Source: Sphaerisporangium sp040649355
Lineage (GTDB): Bacteria > Actinomycetota > Actinomycetes > Streptosporangiales > Streptosporangiaceae
DNA: 64,000 nt
Assembly (NCBI RefSeq): GCF_043197795.1
Contig: NZ_JBICTU010000001.1
Coordinates: forward strand, 310,001-374,000
Direction: 5' to 3'
Positions 25,070 to 33,893 of this stretch are shown piece after piece. The translations under genes and the position numbers were made by a program. The first letter of the stretch is position 1, and the number at the start of each line of letters is the position of its first letter. Below the pieces are notes generated by a model. That model was not told the origin of the DNA and did not search any database. It saw only the letters and a list, made by a program, of their open reading frames with translations.

Positions 25070-26236
25070 ATGGCACAGGCCGTACGGCACGATTCGATGC
25101 GCGCGGGGAACCTCGCCGTGGTCCTCGGAGAGCTCGACCGGAACGGGCCCCTGACGCGTGCCGCGCTCGCCGAGACCACCGGCCTGACCAAGACCACGGT
25201 GTCGAAGCTGGTCGGAGACCTCATCGACGCGGGCATGGCGGTGGAGTCCGGCGCGGTGCGCGACGGCGAGCGCGGACGGCCCGGCGTGGCCGTGCGCCTC
25301 AGCGGGCACCGGGTCGCCGCGCTGGGCCTGGAGATCAACGTCGACTACCTGGCCGCCTGCGTCGTCGATCTCAGCCGCACGGTACGCCTGATCCGTACAC
25401 AGCCTGTGGACAACCGCGCGGCCTCGCCGGAGGACGTGATCGCGCGGCTGCGGCAGCTGGCGACGGCCCTGCTCGACGACGCCGCCGCGCAGGGGCTCTC
25501 GGTCGCGGGCGCGATCGTCGCGCTGCCCGGTCCCGTCGACCGCTCCACCGGGGCCGTCCACCGCGCGCCCAACCTCGGCTGGCGTGACGTCACCGTCGCC
25601 GAGACGCTCGCGCTTCCCCTTCCTGTGCTTGTGGACAACGAGGCGAACCTCGCCGCGCTGGGCGAGCTGTGGTTCGGGTCGGGGGCGTCCTTCGGCGACT
25701 TCCTGCACGTGTCCGGGGAGATCGGCATCGGCGCGGGCCTGGTGGTCGACGGCGCCCTGTTCCGGGGAGCGCACGGGTTCGCGGGCGAGCTCGGCCACGT
25801 CGTCGTCTCCCCCGACGGCCCCGCGTGCCGGTGCGGGGGCACCGGCTGCCTGGAGCGGTACGCCGGGCAGGACGCCCTGCTGCCCCCCGGCGAGGAGATC
25901 GGCGAGCTCGTGGCCCGTCTGCGGGAGGGCGAGCCCTCGGCGGCGGCCGCCTGTGAGCGGGCCGGCGCGGCGCTCGGCGTCGCCCTCACCACGGCGGTCA
26001 ACCTGCTCGACCCGGACACGATCGTGCTGGGCGGGATCTTCGCACCGCTGTTCCCGTGGGTGTCCGGCCCGGCGGAGGAGGCGATGCGGAAGCGGCTCGG
26101 GCAGATGCGCACCCGCGTCCCCGCCCTGGTCGTCTCGCAGGTCGGCGCCGACGCCGCGACGCTGGGCGCCGCGGGCCAGGTGATCCAGCGCATCATCGCC
26201 GACCCCGGGGCCTTCCTGCTCACCCCGCAAGGGTGA
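25070..26236 (+). CDS. xylR: ROK-family repressor, XylR-type
   Basis: A 388-residue ROK protein. A winged helix at residues ~20-75 (RAALAETTGLTKTTVSKLV) is followed by a sugar-kinase-like fold with DNEANLAALGE and the ROK zinc motif CRCGGTGCLE. It should repress xylAB until xylose or a derivative binds. The ATG at 25070 has AGGAG ten bases upstream. Divergent orientation and the shared palindrome make this role very likely. Confidence 0.9.
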   Translation: MAQAVRHDSMRAGNLAVVLGELDRNGPLTRAALAETTGLTKTTVSKLVGDLIDAGMAVESGAVRDGERGRPGVAVRLSGHRVAALGLEINVDYLAACVVDLSRTVRLIRTQPVDNRAASPEDVIARLRQLATALLDDAAAQGLSVAGAIVALPGPVDRSTGAVHRAPNLGWRDVTVAETLALPLPVLVDNEANLAALGELWFGSGASFGDFLHVSGEIGIGAGLVVDGALFRGAHGFAGELGHVVVSPDGPACRCGGTGCLERYAGQDALLPPGEEIGELVARLREGEPSAAAACERAGAALGVALTTAVNLLDPDTIVLGGIFAPLFPWVSGPAEEAMRKRLGQMRTRVPALVVSQVGADAATLGAAGQVIQRIIADPGAFLLTPQG

Positions 26237-26275
26237 CCCGGCCTGTGGAGCTGTGGTACTCACCGGAGTATATTG

Positions 26276-26289
26276 GTTGAGAGTTCAAC
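26276..26289 (+). promoter_or_regulatory. Small inverted repeat upstream of the VOC gene
   Basis: GTTGA GAGT TCAAC is a palindrome of the TTGA/TCAA type often bound by MarR/HxlR-like regulators. It lies 15 bp before the VOC start, close to its GGAGG ribosome site. Confidence 0.45.
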
Positions 26290-26304
26290 TTACCGGAGGC
26301 GATC

Positions 26305-26814
26305 ATGCCCGTTCACCGTCTCAACCACGCCGTCCTGTACGTGCGCGATGTCGAGCGCAGCGTCGCGTTCTACCAGGAGGCGCTCGGCTTCCACGCGGTC
26401 ATGGCGTTCCCCGGCGCGGCCTTCCTCCAGGCGCCGTCGTCGAACAACGACCACGACCTGGGACTGTTCCAGATCGGAGCGGAGGCCGGCCCGTCCCAGG
26501 CGGGGCAGGCCACCGTCGGGCTCTACCACCTCGCCTGGGAGGTGGAGACGCTCGACGACCTCGGCGAGATCGCCGCGAAGCTGAACGACCTCGGCGCCCT
26601 CGTCGGCGCCTCCGACCACTCCACCACCAAGGCCCTGTACGCCAAGGACCCCGACGGCATCGAGTTCGAGGTGTCCTGGCTCGTCCCGGCCGCGCTCCTC
26701 ACCGAGGAGACGCTCGCGGGTCGCAGCAAGATCCGGCCGCTGGACATCCCCCGCGAGAAGGAGCGGTACGGCGCGAGCACGCGCGGCGGGGTGGGAATCT
26801 CGATCGGCGTCTGA
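26305..26814 (+). CDS. VOC-family (glyoxalase/extradiol dioxygenase-like) protein
   Basis: A 169-residue VOC protein with paired beta-alpha-beta-beta-beta modules. Likely metal ligands are His in LNHAVLYV, His in LYHLAWEV and Glu in GIEFEVSW, the 2-His-1-carboxylate set of catechol-2,3-dioxygenase-like members. The substrate is unknown. The start is well supported by GGAGG seven bases upstream. It stands alone after the xylR gene. Confidence 0.87.
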   Translation: MPVHRLNHAVLYVRDVERSVAFYQEALGFHAVMAFPGAAFLQAPSSNNDHDLGLFQIGAEAGPSQAGQATVGLYHLAWEVETLDDLGEIAAKLNDLGALVGASDHSTTKALYAKDPDGIEFEVSWLVPAALLTEETLAGRSKIRPLDIPREKERYGASTRGGVGISIGV

Positions 26815-26887
26815 CGAGACCGGGCACCGCGTGATGAAATCGGCGTGGGCTTACAAGATCGGCACCTGGCAGGGGGCGGTGCGTCTT

Positions 26888-27259
26888 TCAGGCCGTGCCG
26901 ACCTCCAGCACCGCCTGCTCGACGGTGTCGAGGGTCTCGAAGTGGTTGTCCAGGCCACTGATCCGCAGCCGACGCCGCAGGTAGTCGGGTACGGCGACGA
27001 GGATGAGCCGTCCCTTGGCGGAGGTGATCTGGTTGAAGATGTACACCAGCGACCCGAGGCCGGCCGAGTCGCAGAACTTCAGGCCGGCCAGGTCGATGAT
27101 GAGACGGGGGCCCTGCTCACCGCTCCACACACCGTCGATGTGGGCGTTGAAGATGGGGGTGCCGTGAAAGTCCAGGTCGCCGGCCAGATGAAGCACCGTG
27201 CATTTATCAAGGCGTTCAACACGGATGTCTAAGTTATGCCCGTGCTGCGACGCTGACAT
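26888..27259 (-). CDS. STAS-domain anti-sigma factor antagonist
   Basis: A 123-residue STAS protein of the SpoIIAA/RsbV type. LKFCDSAGLGSLV holds the conserved Ser that a partner kinase would phosphorylate. When dephosphorylated, such proteins bind an anti-sigma factor and free the sigma factor. No cognate kinase is adjacent; RsbW-like proteins at 17506 and 33150 are candidates only by family. ATG 27259 has GAAGGGG upstream. Confidence 0.9.
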   Translation of the reverse strand: MSASQHGHNLDIRVERLDKCTVLHLAGDLDFHGTPIFNAHIDGVWSGEQGPRLIIDLAGLKFCDSAGLGSLVYIFNQITSAKGRLILVAVPDYLRRRLRISGLDNHFETLDTVEQAVLEVGTA

Positions 27260-27369
27260 GGGTATGCACCCCTTCTAACGGTCGAACCGTTTGCTGTCTC
27301 AGTGCAGGCTATGCCCCTCCTGTCTCACCCGGCCACCCAACCTGACCGCAGGGCCCCGGCGAACGGCGC

Positions 27370-28056
27370 CTAACCGCCGGACGGGCTCGGCCGGTCCTCT
27401 TTGGATCCGCCGGATTCGTACCACCTGCCGCTGTAGGACTCCCAGCTCGGCGGCGTGCCCGGCAGGGCAGACCGCTGGTCGCCGGCGCGAAGGCCGTCGA
27501 GGGCGATCGCCAGCAGCCGCCGGCTGATGCCGGCCTGCTCTTCCGTGCAGCGCGGGATCCTGCTGAAGTGCTCGATCAGGTACGAGACGTCGAGCGTGGC
27601 GAGATCCGGCCGTACGGTGCCGTCGGCCTGGGCGCGTCGTACCAGCTCGTCCAGCAGCTCGCGCCCCAGCTCGCTCGCCGCCGTCATCTCGCCGGTGACG
27701 GCGATCGTGCCCGCGGCCGGCCCGAGGGCCCCGACGCGCGCGGCGACGCACCGCCTGACGAAGCCGCAGACCGCCGACCACCCGTCGCCCTCGTGCGCCA
27801 GCGCCTCCCGCGCCGAGGCGATCGACTCCTCCATCGACAGCAGGCAGAGCCGTTGCAGCAGTTCCTCCTTGCTGCCGTACCGGCGGTAGAACGTGGCGAT
27901 GCCGACACCCGCGCGCTCGGCCAGTGCGGACATAGGAGCCCCGGCGCCCTGCTCGGCGAAGACCGCCCTCGCCGCCTCAAGCACGATGCGGTCGTTGCGC
28001 TCGGCCTCGGCCTGACGTCCCCACCGGCGCTCCCGCCGGGCCTCCATCGAATCCAC
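27370..28056 (-). CDS. TetR-family repressor
   Basis: A 228-residue TetR protein. The N-terminal helix-turn-helix is at about residues 20-65 (MSALAERAGVGIATFYRRYG); the ligand domain ends in a disordered Ser/Gly tail. Two palindromes sharing the half-site TCGGAG lie between its start and a divergent truncated dehydrogenase gene, the usual layout for an autoregulated TetR and its target. GTG 28056 is the first start; ATG 28047 is an alternative. Confidence 0.9.
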   Translation of the reverse strand: MDSMEARRERRWGRQAEAERNDRIVLEAARAVFAEQGAGAPMSALAERAGVGIATFYRRYGSKEELLQRLCLLSMEESIASAREALAHEGDGWSAVCGFVRRCVAARVGALGPAAGTIAVTGEMTAASELGRELLDELVRRAQADGTVRPDLATLDVSYLIEHFSRIPRCTEEQAGISRRLLAIALDGLRAGDQRSALPGTPPSWESYSGRWYESGGSKEDRPSPSGG

Positions 28057-28074
28057 GGCCGAAGTCTAGTTGCG

Positions 28075-28121
28075 ATCGGAGCGAACCACTCCGATATTTT
28101 ATTCGGAGCAATCTGCTCCGA
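28075..28121. promoter_or_regulatory. Two TetR operator candidates
   Basis: Palindrome 1 has arms ATCGGAG and CTCCGAT (28075-28095, 7-bp spacer). Palindrome 2 has arms TCGGAGC and GCTCCGA (28103-28121, 5-bp spacer). Both lie between the divergent starts at 28056 and 28143. Confidence 0.8.
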
Positions 28122-28142
28122 TAGTGGATCCAACGGAGAGGA

Positions 28143-28496
28143 GTGGTCGTGCGGGCGGGCCTGCGCGTCGGGACCTCCCTGAACGGCTCCGGCGGGTACG
28201 CGGAACGGGTCGCGGCGGACACCGGTGGCCTCATCGTCGTCCCGCCGGAGCTCGGCCTCCCCGAAGCGGTGGCGCTGCCGGCCGACGGCCGTACGGCCAT
28301 GGGCATCATCCGTGCCGCCGCGCTCCAGCCCGGTGAGTGGGTTCTCGTGGAGTCGGCCGCCGGAGGGGTCGGGAGCCTGCTCGTCCAGCTCGCGTCCAGC
28401 GCGAGCGCCCAGGTTGTCGCGGTGGCCGGTTCCCGGCGGAAGCTCGAACTGGCCACCGAGCTGGGCGCCGAGGTGAACGCCCTGATGAACACGTAG
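28143..28496 (+). pseudogene. MDR (zinc-type alcohol dehydrogenase/quinone reductase) fragment
   Basis: The 117 residues match the middle of a medium-chain dehydrogenase/reductase: end of the GroES-like domain (SGGYAERVAADTGGLIVVPP), the ALPADGRTAMGII segment, and the nucleotide motif ESAAGGVGSLLVQLA. The family is about 320 residues; the first ~80 and the last ~130 are absent. The GTG at 28143 follows GGAGAGG, so a short product may still be made. It was presumably the target of the divergent TetR protein. Confidence 0.75.
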
Positions 28497-28565
28497 GTAC
28501 GCCGCCCACTCAGGTGATCAGCCGTTTACAAACGGGTTCCAAGCGGTCTGATCAAGGCTGCGGTC

Positions 28566-29156
28566 ATGAGCCGCTCGCGTCGTACCAAGGCGACCCGCAG
28601 GAAGCGCCGCCCCGTCTCTCGCAGGGTTCGCCGGAGAAAAGGGTCCTTTATGGAACTCCTGGAGAAGATCATCATTGTGGGCTTGGTGCTCGTCCCGAGC
28701 CTGGGATGGACCGTGACGTCCACCGCTTGGGCGATGCCCGACGTCCGGCTGGCGATCGACGAGAGCGCCGCGCCCGGAACCATGACCGTGCTGGGGTGTG
28801 AGTACAGGAACTACACCAACAGCTCCAAGCAATGGCGGTACTGCGAGGGAACCTTCGTCTACGACGGCACCGGCGAGGCGGTCCGGGTCCGCGCCTACGA
28901 CAGGGCGGATCCGGGCGACGTCTACGCCGCCCGGATCACCGCCGAACGCGACAAGACCGTGCAGCGGGACCTGAAGGGCGTGCTGGCGCCTCTCGGCGAG
29001 GCGTTTGCCAGCCTGTGCGTACTGGGAGCGCTGCTTACGGGCTTGATGTGCTTTTTACCGGTGGAAACGCTGTGGCCGTTCGTGTCCGCCGCCTGCTTGG
29101 TGCCCGCGATGGGGCTGGTGGGCTGGGTCGCCTCCCAAATCGTGTCCAACACATGA
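28566..29156 (+). CDS. Hypothetical membrane protein
   Basis: Up to 196 residues, not recognised. A very basic N-terminus (RRTKATRRKRRPVSRRVRRR) is followed by a hydrophobic helix (about 34-54), a polar domain of ~75 residues with two Cys (GCEYRNYTNSS and YCEGTF), and two C-terminal helices. The polar domain resembles the outer loop of DUF3592-like proteins in general layout only. Neither ATG 28566 nor the internal ATG 28650 has a strong ribosome site, so the N-terminus is uncertain. Confidence 0.5.
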   Translation: MSRSRRTKATRRKRRPVSRRVRRRKGSFMELLEKIIIVGLVLVPSLGWTVTSTAWAMPDVRLAIDESAAPGTMTVLGCEYRNYTNSSKQWRYCEGTFVYDGTGEAVRVRAYDRADPGDVYAARITAERDKTVQRDLKGVLAPLGEAFASLCVLGALLTGLMCFLPVETLWPFVSAACLVPAMGLVGWVASQIVSNT

Positions 29157-29163
29157 CCGGTCG

Positions 29164-31122
29164 TCAGGAGCCGACCTGGAACGGACGCATCATCTCGTTG
29201 TCCTCGTGTTCGAGCAGGTGACAGTGCCACACGTATGTGCCCTCCAGGTCGAACATCATCTTGATCCGGGTGACCTCCTTCGGATAGGCGATCACCGTGT
29301 CCTTGAAGCCGCGCTCCCAGCGCTCGGGCGAGCGGGCGGCGGTGCCCTTGAGCGGCCTGCGGTCGACCACCTCGAAGCGGACCTCGTGCAGATGGACCGT
29401 ATGGGCGTCGTCGGTGGAGTTGTGGATCTCCCACATCTCGATGGCGCCGAGCGCGGGGTTCTCGGTCACGGGGTCGGACCACATCTTGGCGGTGCCGCCT
29501 CCTGCGAGGGTGCCGAGCATCGAGGCCGTCGGCACCTCCGTGCCGCCTCTCACCTCCATGGCGTGCTCCAGGAGGGCCACCTGCCGGGTCAGCGTCGCCG
29601 GACCGCGCCGGATGAGCGCGGGCAGCGCGAGCAGCGCGGGCGGCACGCTCTCGTCCCTGCCGGAAAGCGGCCTCAGCACGAACTTCATCACCTGCCCCGT
29701 GGTGGCGGGGTTGGCGGGCGCCGCCTTCGCGTCCCCGCTGAACGGCTCGTCGGGGCCCTCGTTGATCAGATAGAACTCCGTGCCCGGCCTGACCCCGCTG
29801 AAGTCGACGATGACGTCGGCGCGCTCGGCGGGTCCCATGACCAGGCTGTGCAATCGCACCGGCTCAGGAAGGTACCCGGCCTCCGCCCCGATCTGCCAGA
29901 AGGGCACGGCGGGCGCCACCGGCCGCTTGGCGAGGGGGTCGGCCGCCATCTTGAGGATCAGGAACCGCGAGTTGCATCCGTTGAGGAAGCGGAAGCGGTA
30001 GCGGCGCGGCTCGACCGCCAGCACCGGCCACGTGCGCCCGTTCACCATCATCGCGTCGCCGAAGAACTCCGGCTGCCAGATGGGCGGCACATGGCTGCGG
30101 GGGATGTACGGGCCGCCGTACCTGTCGGAGAACTGCGCCCGGCTGCCGGGGTAGAACAGCGAGCCGTCCTTCGCGAACGACCGGTCCTGGATGATGATCG
30201 GGATCTCGTAGTAGCGCGTGCCGGGAGGGTCGCCCGCCCTGGGAGCGGGCCCGGGAAGCACTCCGGGGTCGAGGTCGGTCGCGCCGCCGCGAAGCAGGTA
30301 GAAGCCCGCCAGCCCGGCGTAGACGTTGAGCCGCGTCATGCCGAGGGTGTGGTCGTGGTACCAGAGCGTCGAGGCGGGCTGGTCGTTGTCGTACTGGAAG
30401 ACCGCCGACCCCGGCTGCCACTGGACGCTCTCGCGGCTCGCGAACGTGCTCATGAAATGGCCGTACCACGAGCCCTCCGTGGCATGGCCGGAGGGGATGT
30501 TCCGCGCCGCCGGGAGGAACCACGACTCGGGATGGCCGTCGCTGTCGTCCGTGCTGCACCCGCCGTGCAGGTGCGTGGTGATCGGCACGGGCCCCCGGTA
30601 CCGGCCGGGTGTGGTCGTGAACGCCGGGCGCGTGTCCCTGCCGTGCGTGCCGCCCGGGGGGTTCGCCCAGTGCAGTGTCGGGTCCACCGGCAGCAGGTGG
30701 GACAGGTAGCGCCCGTCCCCGTCGACGAGCTGGTTGGCCCACGTACACCGTACGGGGCGGCCGGACCTGGCCTCGATGGTCCACGCGGGGGAGGCGAAGC
30801 TCTCGGGGTGCTCCGGCGAGCCGTACCCCCACAGCGTGGTGGCCGGGCTGCCCGGGGGCAGCACCTGCTGCCGGAACTGCCGGACGCCGATGACGTAGTG
30901 GTCACGGTCGCCGTCCGGCGAGGCGTCGGCGGGCATGGCCGGCGGGATCACCAGCGGTGCGACGTACTTGGCCATGCCCGCCGCGTCGAGCGTGCCGGCC
31001 CAGCGCACCGTGGAGGCCGCCCGGCGGGTCGCCCCGGCGGCGGACGCCTGTGACGTCCGTCCGGTGGCCAGCAGGGCCGCTCCCCCCGCCGCCGCCTTCA
31101 GGACCTGACGTCTAGTGACCAT
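29164..31122 (-). CDS. Secreted multicopper oxidase (bilirubin oxidase/CotA-like)
   Basis: A 652-residue multicopper oxidase oxidising phenols, bilirubin-like substrates or metals with reduction of O2 to water. The N-terminus has a Tat-like signal (TRRQVLKAAAGGAALLA). Copper-binding motifs are THLHGG, WYHDHTLGMT, HTVHLHEV and the C-terminal HCHLLEHEDNEMM with the type 1 copper ligands. The ATG at 31122 has AAAGGAG six bases upstream. No copper chaperone or regulator is adjacent. The convergent gene at 28566 ends 7 bp from its stop. Confidence 0.9.
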   Translation of the reverse strand: MVTRRQVLKAAAGGAALLATGRTSQASAAGATRRAASTVRWAGTLDAAGMAKYVAPLVIPPAMPADASPDGDRDHYVIGVRQFRQQVLPPGSPATTLWGYGSPEHPESFASPAWTIEARSGRPVRCTWANQLVDGDGRYLSHLLPVDPTLHWANPPGGTHGRDTRPAFTTTPGRYRGPVPITTHLHGGCSTDDSDGHPESWFLPAARNIPSGHATEGSWYGHFMSTFASRESVQWQPGSAVFQYDNDQPASTLWYHDHTLGMTRLNVYAGLAGFYLLRGGATDLDPGVLPGPAPRAGDPPGTRYYEIPIIIQDRSFAKDGSLFYPGSRAQFSDRYGGPYIPRSHVPPIWQPEFFGDAMMVNGRTWPVLAVEPRRYRFRFLNGCNSRFLILKMAADPLAKRPVAPAVPFWQIGAEAGYLPEPVRLHSLVMGPAERADVIVDFSGVRPGTEFYLINEGPDEPFSGDAKAAPANPATTGQVMKFVLRPLSGRDESVPPALLALPALIRRGPATLTRQVALLEHAMEVRGGTEVPTASMLGTLAGGGTAKMWSDPVTENPALGAIEMWEIHNSTDDAHTVHLHEVRFEVVDRRPLKGTAARSPERWERGFKDTVIAYPKEVTRIKMMFDLEGTYVWHCHLLEHEDNEMMRPFQVGS

Positions 31123-31440
31123 CTCGGCTCCTTTCCCGGGGCCGGGAAGTCCGGAGTTCGGCCTGCCGGCGGCATGCCCACGTCCCGCTCTTAACACGGA
31201 TATATGCCTTATAAGGCGACAATTCCCCCTTAATGACTTGTACCCACCTGGCCACACTCCGAGCGCGGGATGACAGGGCCGTGTCGGCGAACCACCGATA
31301 CGGAAGGCCAGCTGACCTCCCCGTGCACAACCGTTTTATGCGTTGACAGGGGAAATACATTCCCCAATTCCACGGCAACTCGTCGTCAATCGGGGGGCAA
31401 GCTGGGCGCTTCTCAATGAACAGGAAGAAGGGAGCAAGAA
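31123..31440. other. Divergent promoter region
   Basis: About 320 bp between the multicopper oxidase and the monooxygenase. It contains an AT-richer stretch near 31195-31235, the promoter-like element at 31343-31371, and no recognisable gene. Confidence 0.5.
31343..31371 (+). promoter_or_regulatory. Promoter-like element with operator palindrome in the spacer
   Basis: TTGACA at 31343-31348 is followed by a 17-bp palindrome with arms GGGGAA and TTCCCC (31349-31365). A poor -10 candidate (AATTCC) comes right after. A repressor on this site would cover the promoter of the monooxygenase starting at 31441. The -10 match is weak. Confidence 0.45.
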
Positions 31441-32667
31441 ATGACCACCAGTGGAATCGGCATCGTGGGTGCGGGGATCTCCGGCCTGACGCTGGCGCTG
31501 CGCCTGCGACAGCTCGGCGTGGACGTGACCCTGTACACCGAGAAGACCGCCGACCAGTTGAGGGGCGGCCGCCTGCCCAACACCGTCGCCCGGATGAAGC
31601 GCACCCGCGACCGCGAGCGGGCACTCGGCAGTGAGCACTTCGCGGAGGACGGCAGCCTCGCGAGTACCGCGAAGATCTCCATCAAGGGCGAGCCGCCGCT
31701 GGAGTTCCAGGGCACCCTCGACGAGCCCTTCCACGCCGTCGACTTCCGCCTCCTGCTTCCCGCCTTCCTCGACGACTACACCTCCCGTGGCGGCCGGCTG
31801 GTGGTGACCGAGCCCTCTCCAGGCGCGGAGGACGTCGAGCGGTGGTCGGCCGCCCACGAGCTGATCGTGGTGGCCGCCGGGAGGCGCTCGGTCTCCGAGC
31901 TGTTCCCCCGGGACGCCGCACGCTCTCCGTACGACCGCCCGCAGCGGTCGCTCCTCGCCGGCCTCTACACCGGCATCACGCCTGCCGGCTTCAGCTACAA
32001 CGTGTCGCCAGGGTGTGGAGAGATCTTCCAGATGCCCATGCGCTCGCGGGAAGGCATGACCGGCGGGATGCTGGTCGAGGCGATTCCCGGCGGCCCGCTG
32101 GAGCCGATCACCCAGATGCCCTACCAGGACGACCCGCGCGCCTTCATCCGCGCGCTCCAGGACGTGCTCGCCGAGCACGCGCCCCGCATCGCCGAGCGCG
32201 TCGACCCCGGCTCGTTCGACCTGCTCGGCCCCGACGACCTGCTCCAGGGCGCGGTGACACCGGTGGTGCGCACCCCCGTCGCCAAGCTCGCCTCCGGTCG
32301 GATCGCCCTCGCCGTGGGGGACGCGTGGATCACCAACGACCCGGTCACCGGTCAGGGGGCCAACCTGGGCTCGCACTGCGCCTGGGTGGCCGCCGAGGCG
32401 ATCGCGGCGGGCGGGCCGTACGACGTGGCGTTCGCCGAGTCCGTGGCGGCCGAGATGTGGAAGGTCGCGGGCCCGGTGACCCAGTGGTCCAACGCCTTCC
32501 TCCAGCCGCCGGCCGAGCACGTGCTCAAGCTGTTCATCGGCTCGGCCATGGACCCCGGACTGGCCGACCACTTCGTCAACCTGTTCAGCGACCCGGTGGC
32601 CGCCTGGTCGGTGTTCTCCGACCCGGCCGAGGTGGACGCGCTCCTGGCTTCCCGCGCGAAGGCCTGA
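31441..32667 (+). CDS. Styrene/indole monooxygenase-family flavoprotein
   Basis: A 408-residue FAD-dependent monooxygenase of the StyA/indole monooxygenase group. The N-terminal dinucleotide motif is IGIVGAGISGLTLALRLRQL; a later ALAVGDAWITNDPVTGQGAN matches the family's second flavin-contact segment (GD...P). StyA enzymes epoxidise styrene or indole using FADH2 from a separate reductase (StyB); none is adjacent, so a reductase must come from elsewhere. The start has a purine-rich GGAAGAAGGGAG upstream. Confidence 0.87.
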   Translation: MTTSGIGIVGAGISGLTLALRLRQLGVDVTLYTEKTADQLRGGRLPNTVARMKRTRDRERALGSEHFAEDGSLASTAKISIKGEPPLEFQGTLDEPFHAVDFRLLLPAFLDDYTSRGGRLVVTEPSPGAEDVERWSAAHELIVVAAGRRSVSELFPRDAARSPYDRPQRSLLAGLYTGITPAGFSYNVSPGCGEIFQMPMRSREGMTGGMLVEAIPGGPLEPITQMPYQDDPRAFIRALQDVLAEHAPRIAERVDPGSFDLLGPDDLLQGAVTPVVRTPVAKLASGRIALAVGDAWITNDPVTGQGANLGSHCAWVAAEAIAAGGPYDVAFAESVAAEMWKVAGPVTQWSNAFLQPPAEHVLKLFIGSAMDPGLADHFVNLFSDPVAAWSVFSDPAEVDALLASRAKA

Positions 32668-32862
32668 CGACCCTCACCGATCCCGCCACCCCCGGCCCCT
32701 CGGCGCCTGATCGTCAGCGCGTACGTTCCAGCGGGCTCGTCACGGTCGAGCACACCGGCTCAAGCGCGGACCGGGGGCCGGGTGATCATCCGATGTCCGG
32801 CATGGCCCGCAGAGCGCCTGGGGCTGGTACCCTATAGGCGGTTGTGGGGATCCCGCGACCAT

Positions 32863-32936
32863 GCCGCCTTAGCTCAGTCGGCCAGAGCACTTCACTCGTA
32901 ATGAAGGGGTCAAGGGTTCGATTCCCTTAGGCGGCT
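32863..32936 (+). tRNA. tRNA-Thr (CGT anticodon)
   Basis: A cloverleaf can be drawn: acceptor GCCGCCT with AGGCGGC, anticodon stem CTTCA/TGAAG with loop CTCGTAA (anticodon CGT), and T arm AAGGG-TTCGATT-CCCTT. CCA is not encoded. Its 3' part is repeated at 38600-38642 and serves as the left boundary of an island. Confidence 0.95.
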
Positions 32937-32937
32937 C
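32914..32937 (+). repeat. Left attachment repeat (attL) in the tRNA-Thr 3' end
   Basis: A 24-bp sequence beginning GGGTTCGATTCC and ending AGGCGGCTC is identical to 38619-38642. It covers the T arm and acceptor 3' strand, a typical tyrosine-integrase target. Confidence 0.82.
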
Positions 32938-32942
32938 CCCGT

Positions 32943-32977
32943 CAGAAGGCCCCCGCGGAGATCGCGGGGGCCTTCTG
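32943..32977 (+). terminator. Terminator after tRNA-Thr
   Basis: A perfect 15-bp stem (CAGAAGGCCCCCGCG with its complement) around loop GAGAT, immediately after the tRNA. No T run follows. Confidence 0.8.
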
Positions 32978-33149
32978 AGTGTCTACGTGCGGGACTACGG
33001 CTGGGAAGTGCCTCGCCAAGCCCTTTGCCAGAGAATCAACTACACGGTCACCTTCCGTCTCATAGGCGTCGCCTAATCGCCCCTGGGGGCCGCGTCAAGC
33101 CTTCCGGCCGTCTCAGCCAAGCCCTCCCGATCCAGCGCCCAGCGTTCAG

Positions 33150-33713
33150 TTAGACGTAGCCCTGCTCTATCTGAAGGCTCTCACCCACCGTCCGAGCGGC
33201 ATGTCTGGCCGTCCTCCGTAAGGCACTCTCGCCTCTCCCGGACGGTTGGACTGGTGGATAGTGCGCTGCGTCCTCGCTGGCCTGCTGCCCGTATCGGACC
33301 TCGAACCAGACTGTTCGCCCCGCTTCGTCCTCATAAACGGCCCAGCGGTCGGAGATCAGCTCCACGATCATGAGACCCCGCCCGCCTTCTCCGAAGATAT
33401 CCCCACCGACCCGTGGAACCGACGCGCCGCCCTCATCCACCACATCCACGTGGATGCGGTCGAAGCAGTCGGCCAACGCCAGGGTGATCTTTCCGCCATC
33501 TCGCGAGTTGGAATGAACGACCGCGTTCGTGACGATCTCGCTGACCAGCAACGTCACATCGTCCAAAGCTGGATGATTGTCATCGAGCTTTCGGCGCACA
33601 TACTCACGCGCCTGTTGGGCCGACTCCGGAGAGCCAGGCAGATCGATAACCCCTAACAAGTTCCCTTTCACCCAGTTTTGCCGGTGAGACGGCATGGTCT
33701 TAGGGTGTGTCAC
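33150..33713 (-). CDS. RsbW-like ATP-binding protein on the island
   Basis: A 187-residue HATPase_c_2 protein: VSEIVTNAVVHSNS (N box), VDEGGASVPRV, and GEGGRGLMIVELISDRW. It should act as an anti-sigma kinase-like or actinobacterial regulatory ATPase. A C-terminal ~45-residue Arg-rich tail is extra. Start GTG 33713 or ATG 33695; neither has a strong ribosome site. It is divergent from the XRE/TPR regulator at 33894, an arrangement echoing the ATPase/XRE cluster at 15-18 kb. Confidence 0.85.
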   Translation of the reverse strand: MTHPKTMPSHRQNWVKGNLLGVIDLPGSPESAQQAREYVRRKLDDNHPALDDVTLLVSEIVTNAVVHSNSRDGGKITLALADCFDRIHVDVVDEGGASVPRVGGDIFGEGGRGLMIVELISDRWAVYEDEAGRTVWFEVRYGQQASEDAAHYPPVQPSGRGESALRRTARHAARTVGESLQIEQGYV

Positions 33714-33893
33714 AGGATCGCACCTCCACCGTGCGGTTCAGGAACCCGCACGGCGTTCACCGCGCCTGCGGGTTCCGACTTTTCCGCTGTCACCACCCAT
33801 CACATCGCCTCATACACGTGCGCCAACAGTGCGACCAGGGGAGACTAGAGGAGACTGAGCGAGCCCACGTGTCTCCCCTAAGGAGCATGAGCG

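Noticed and set aside
29206..31053. 615-residue forward frame opposite the multicopper oxidase
   Set aside because: Shadow; the minus strand has all copper motifs and a good ribosome site.
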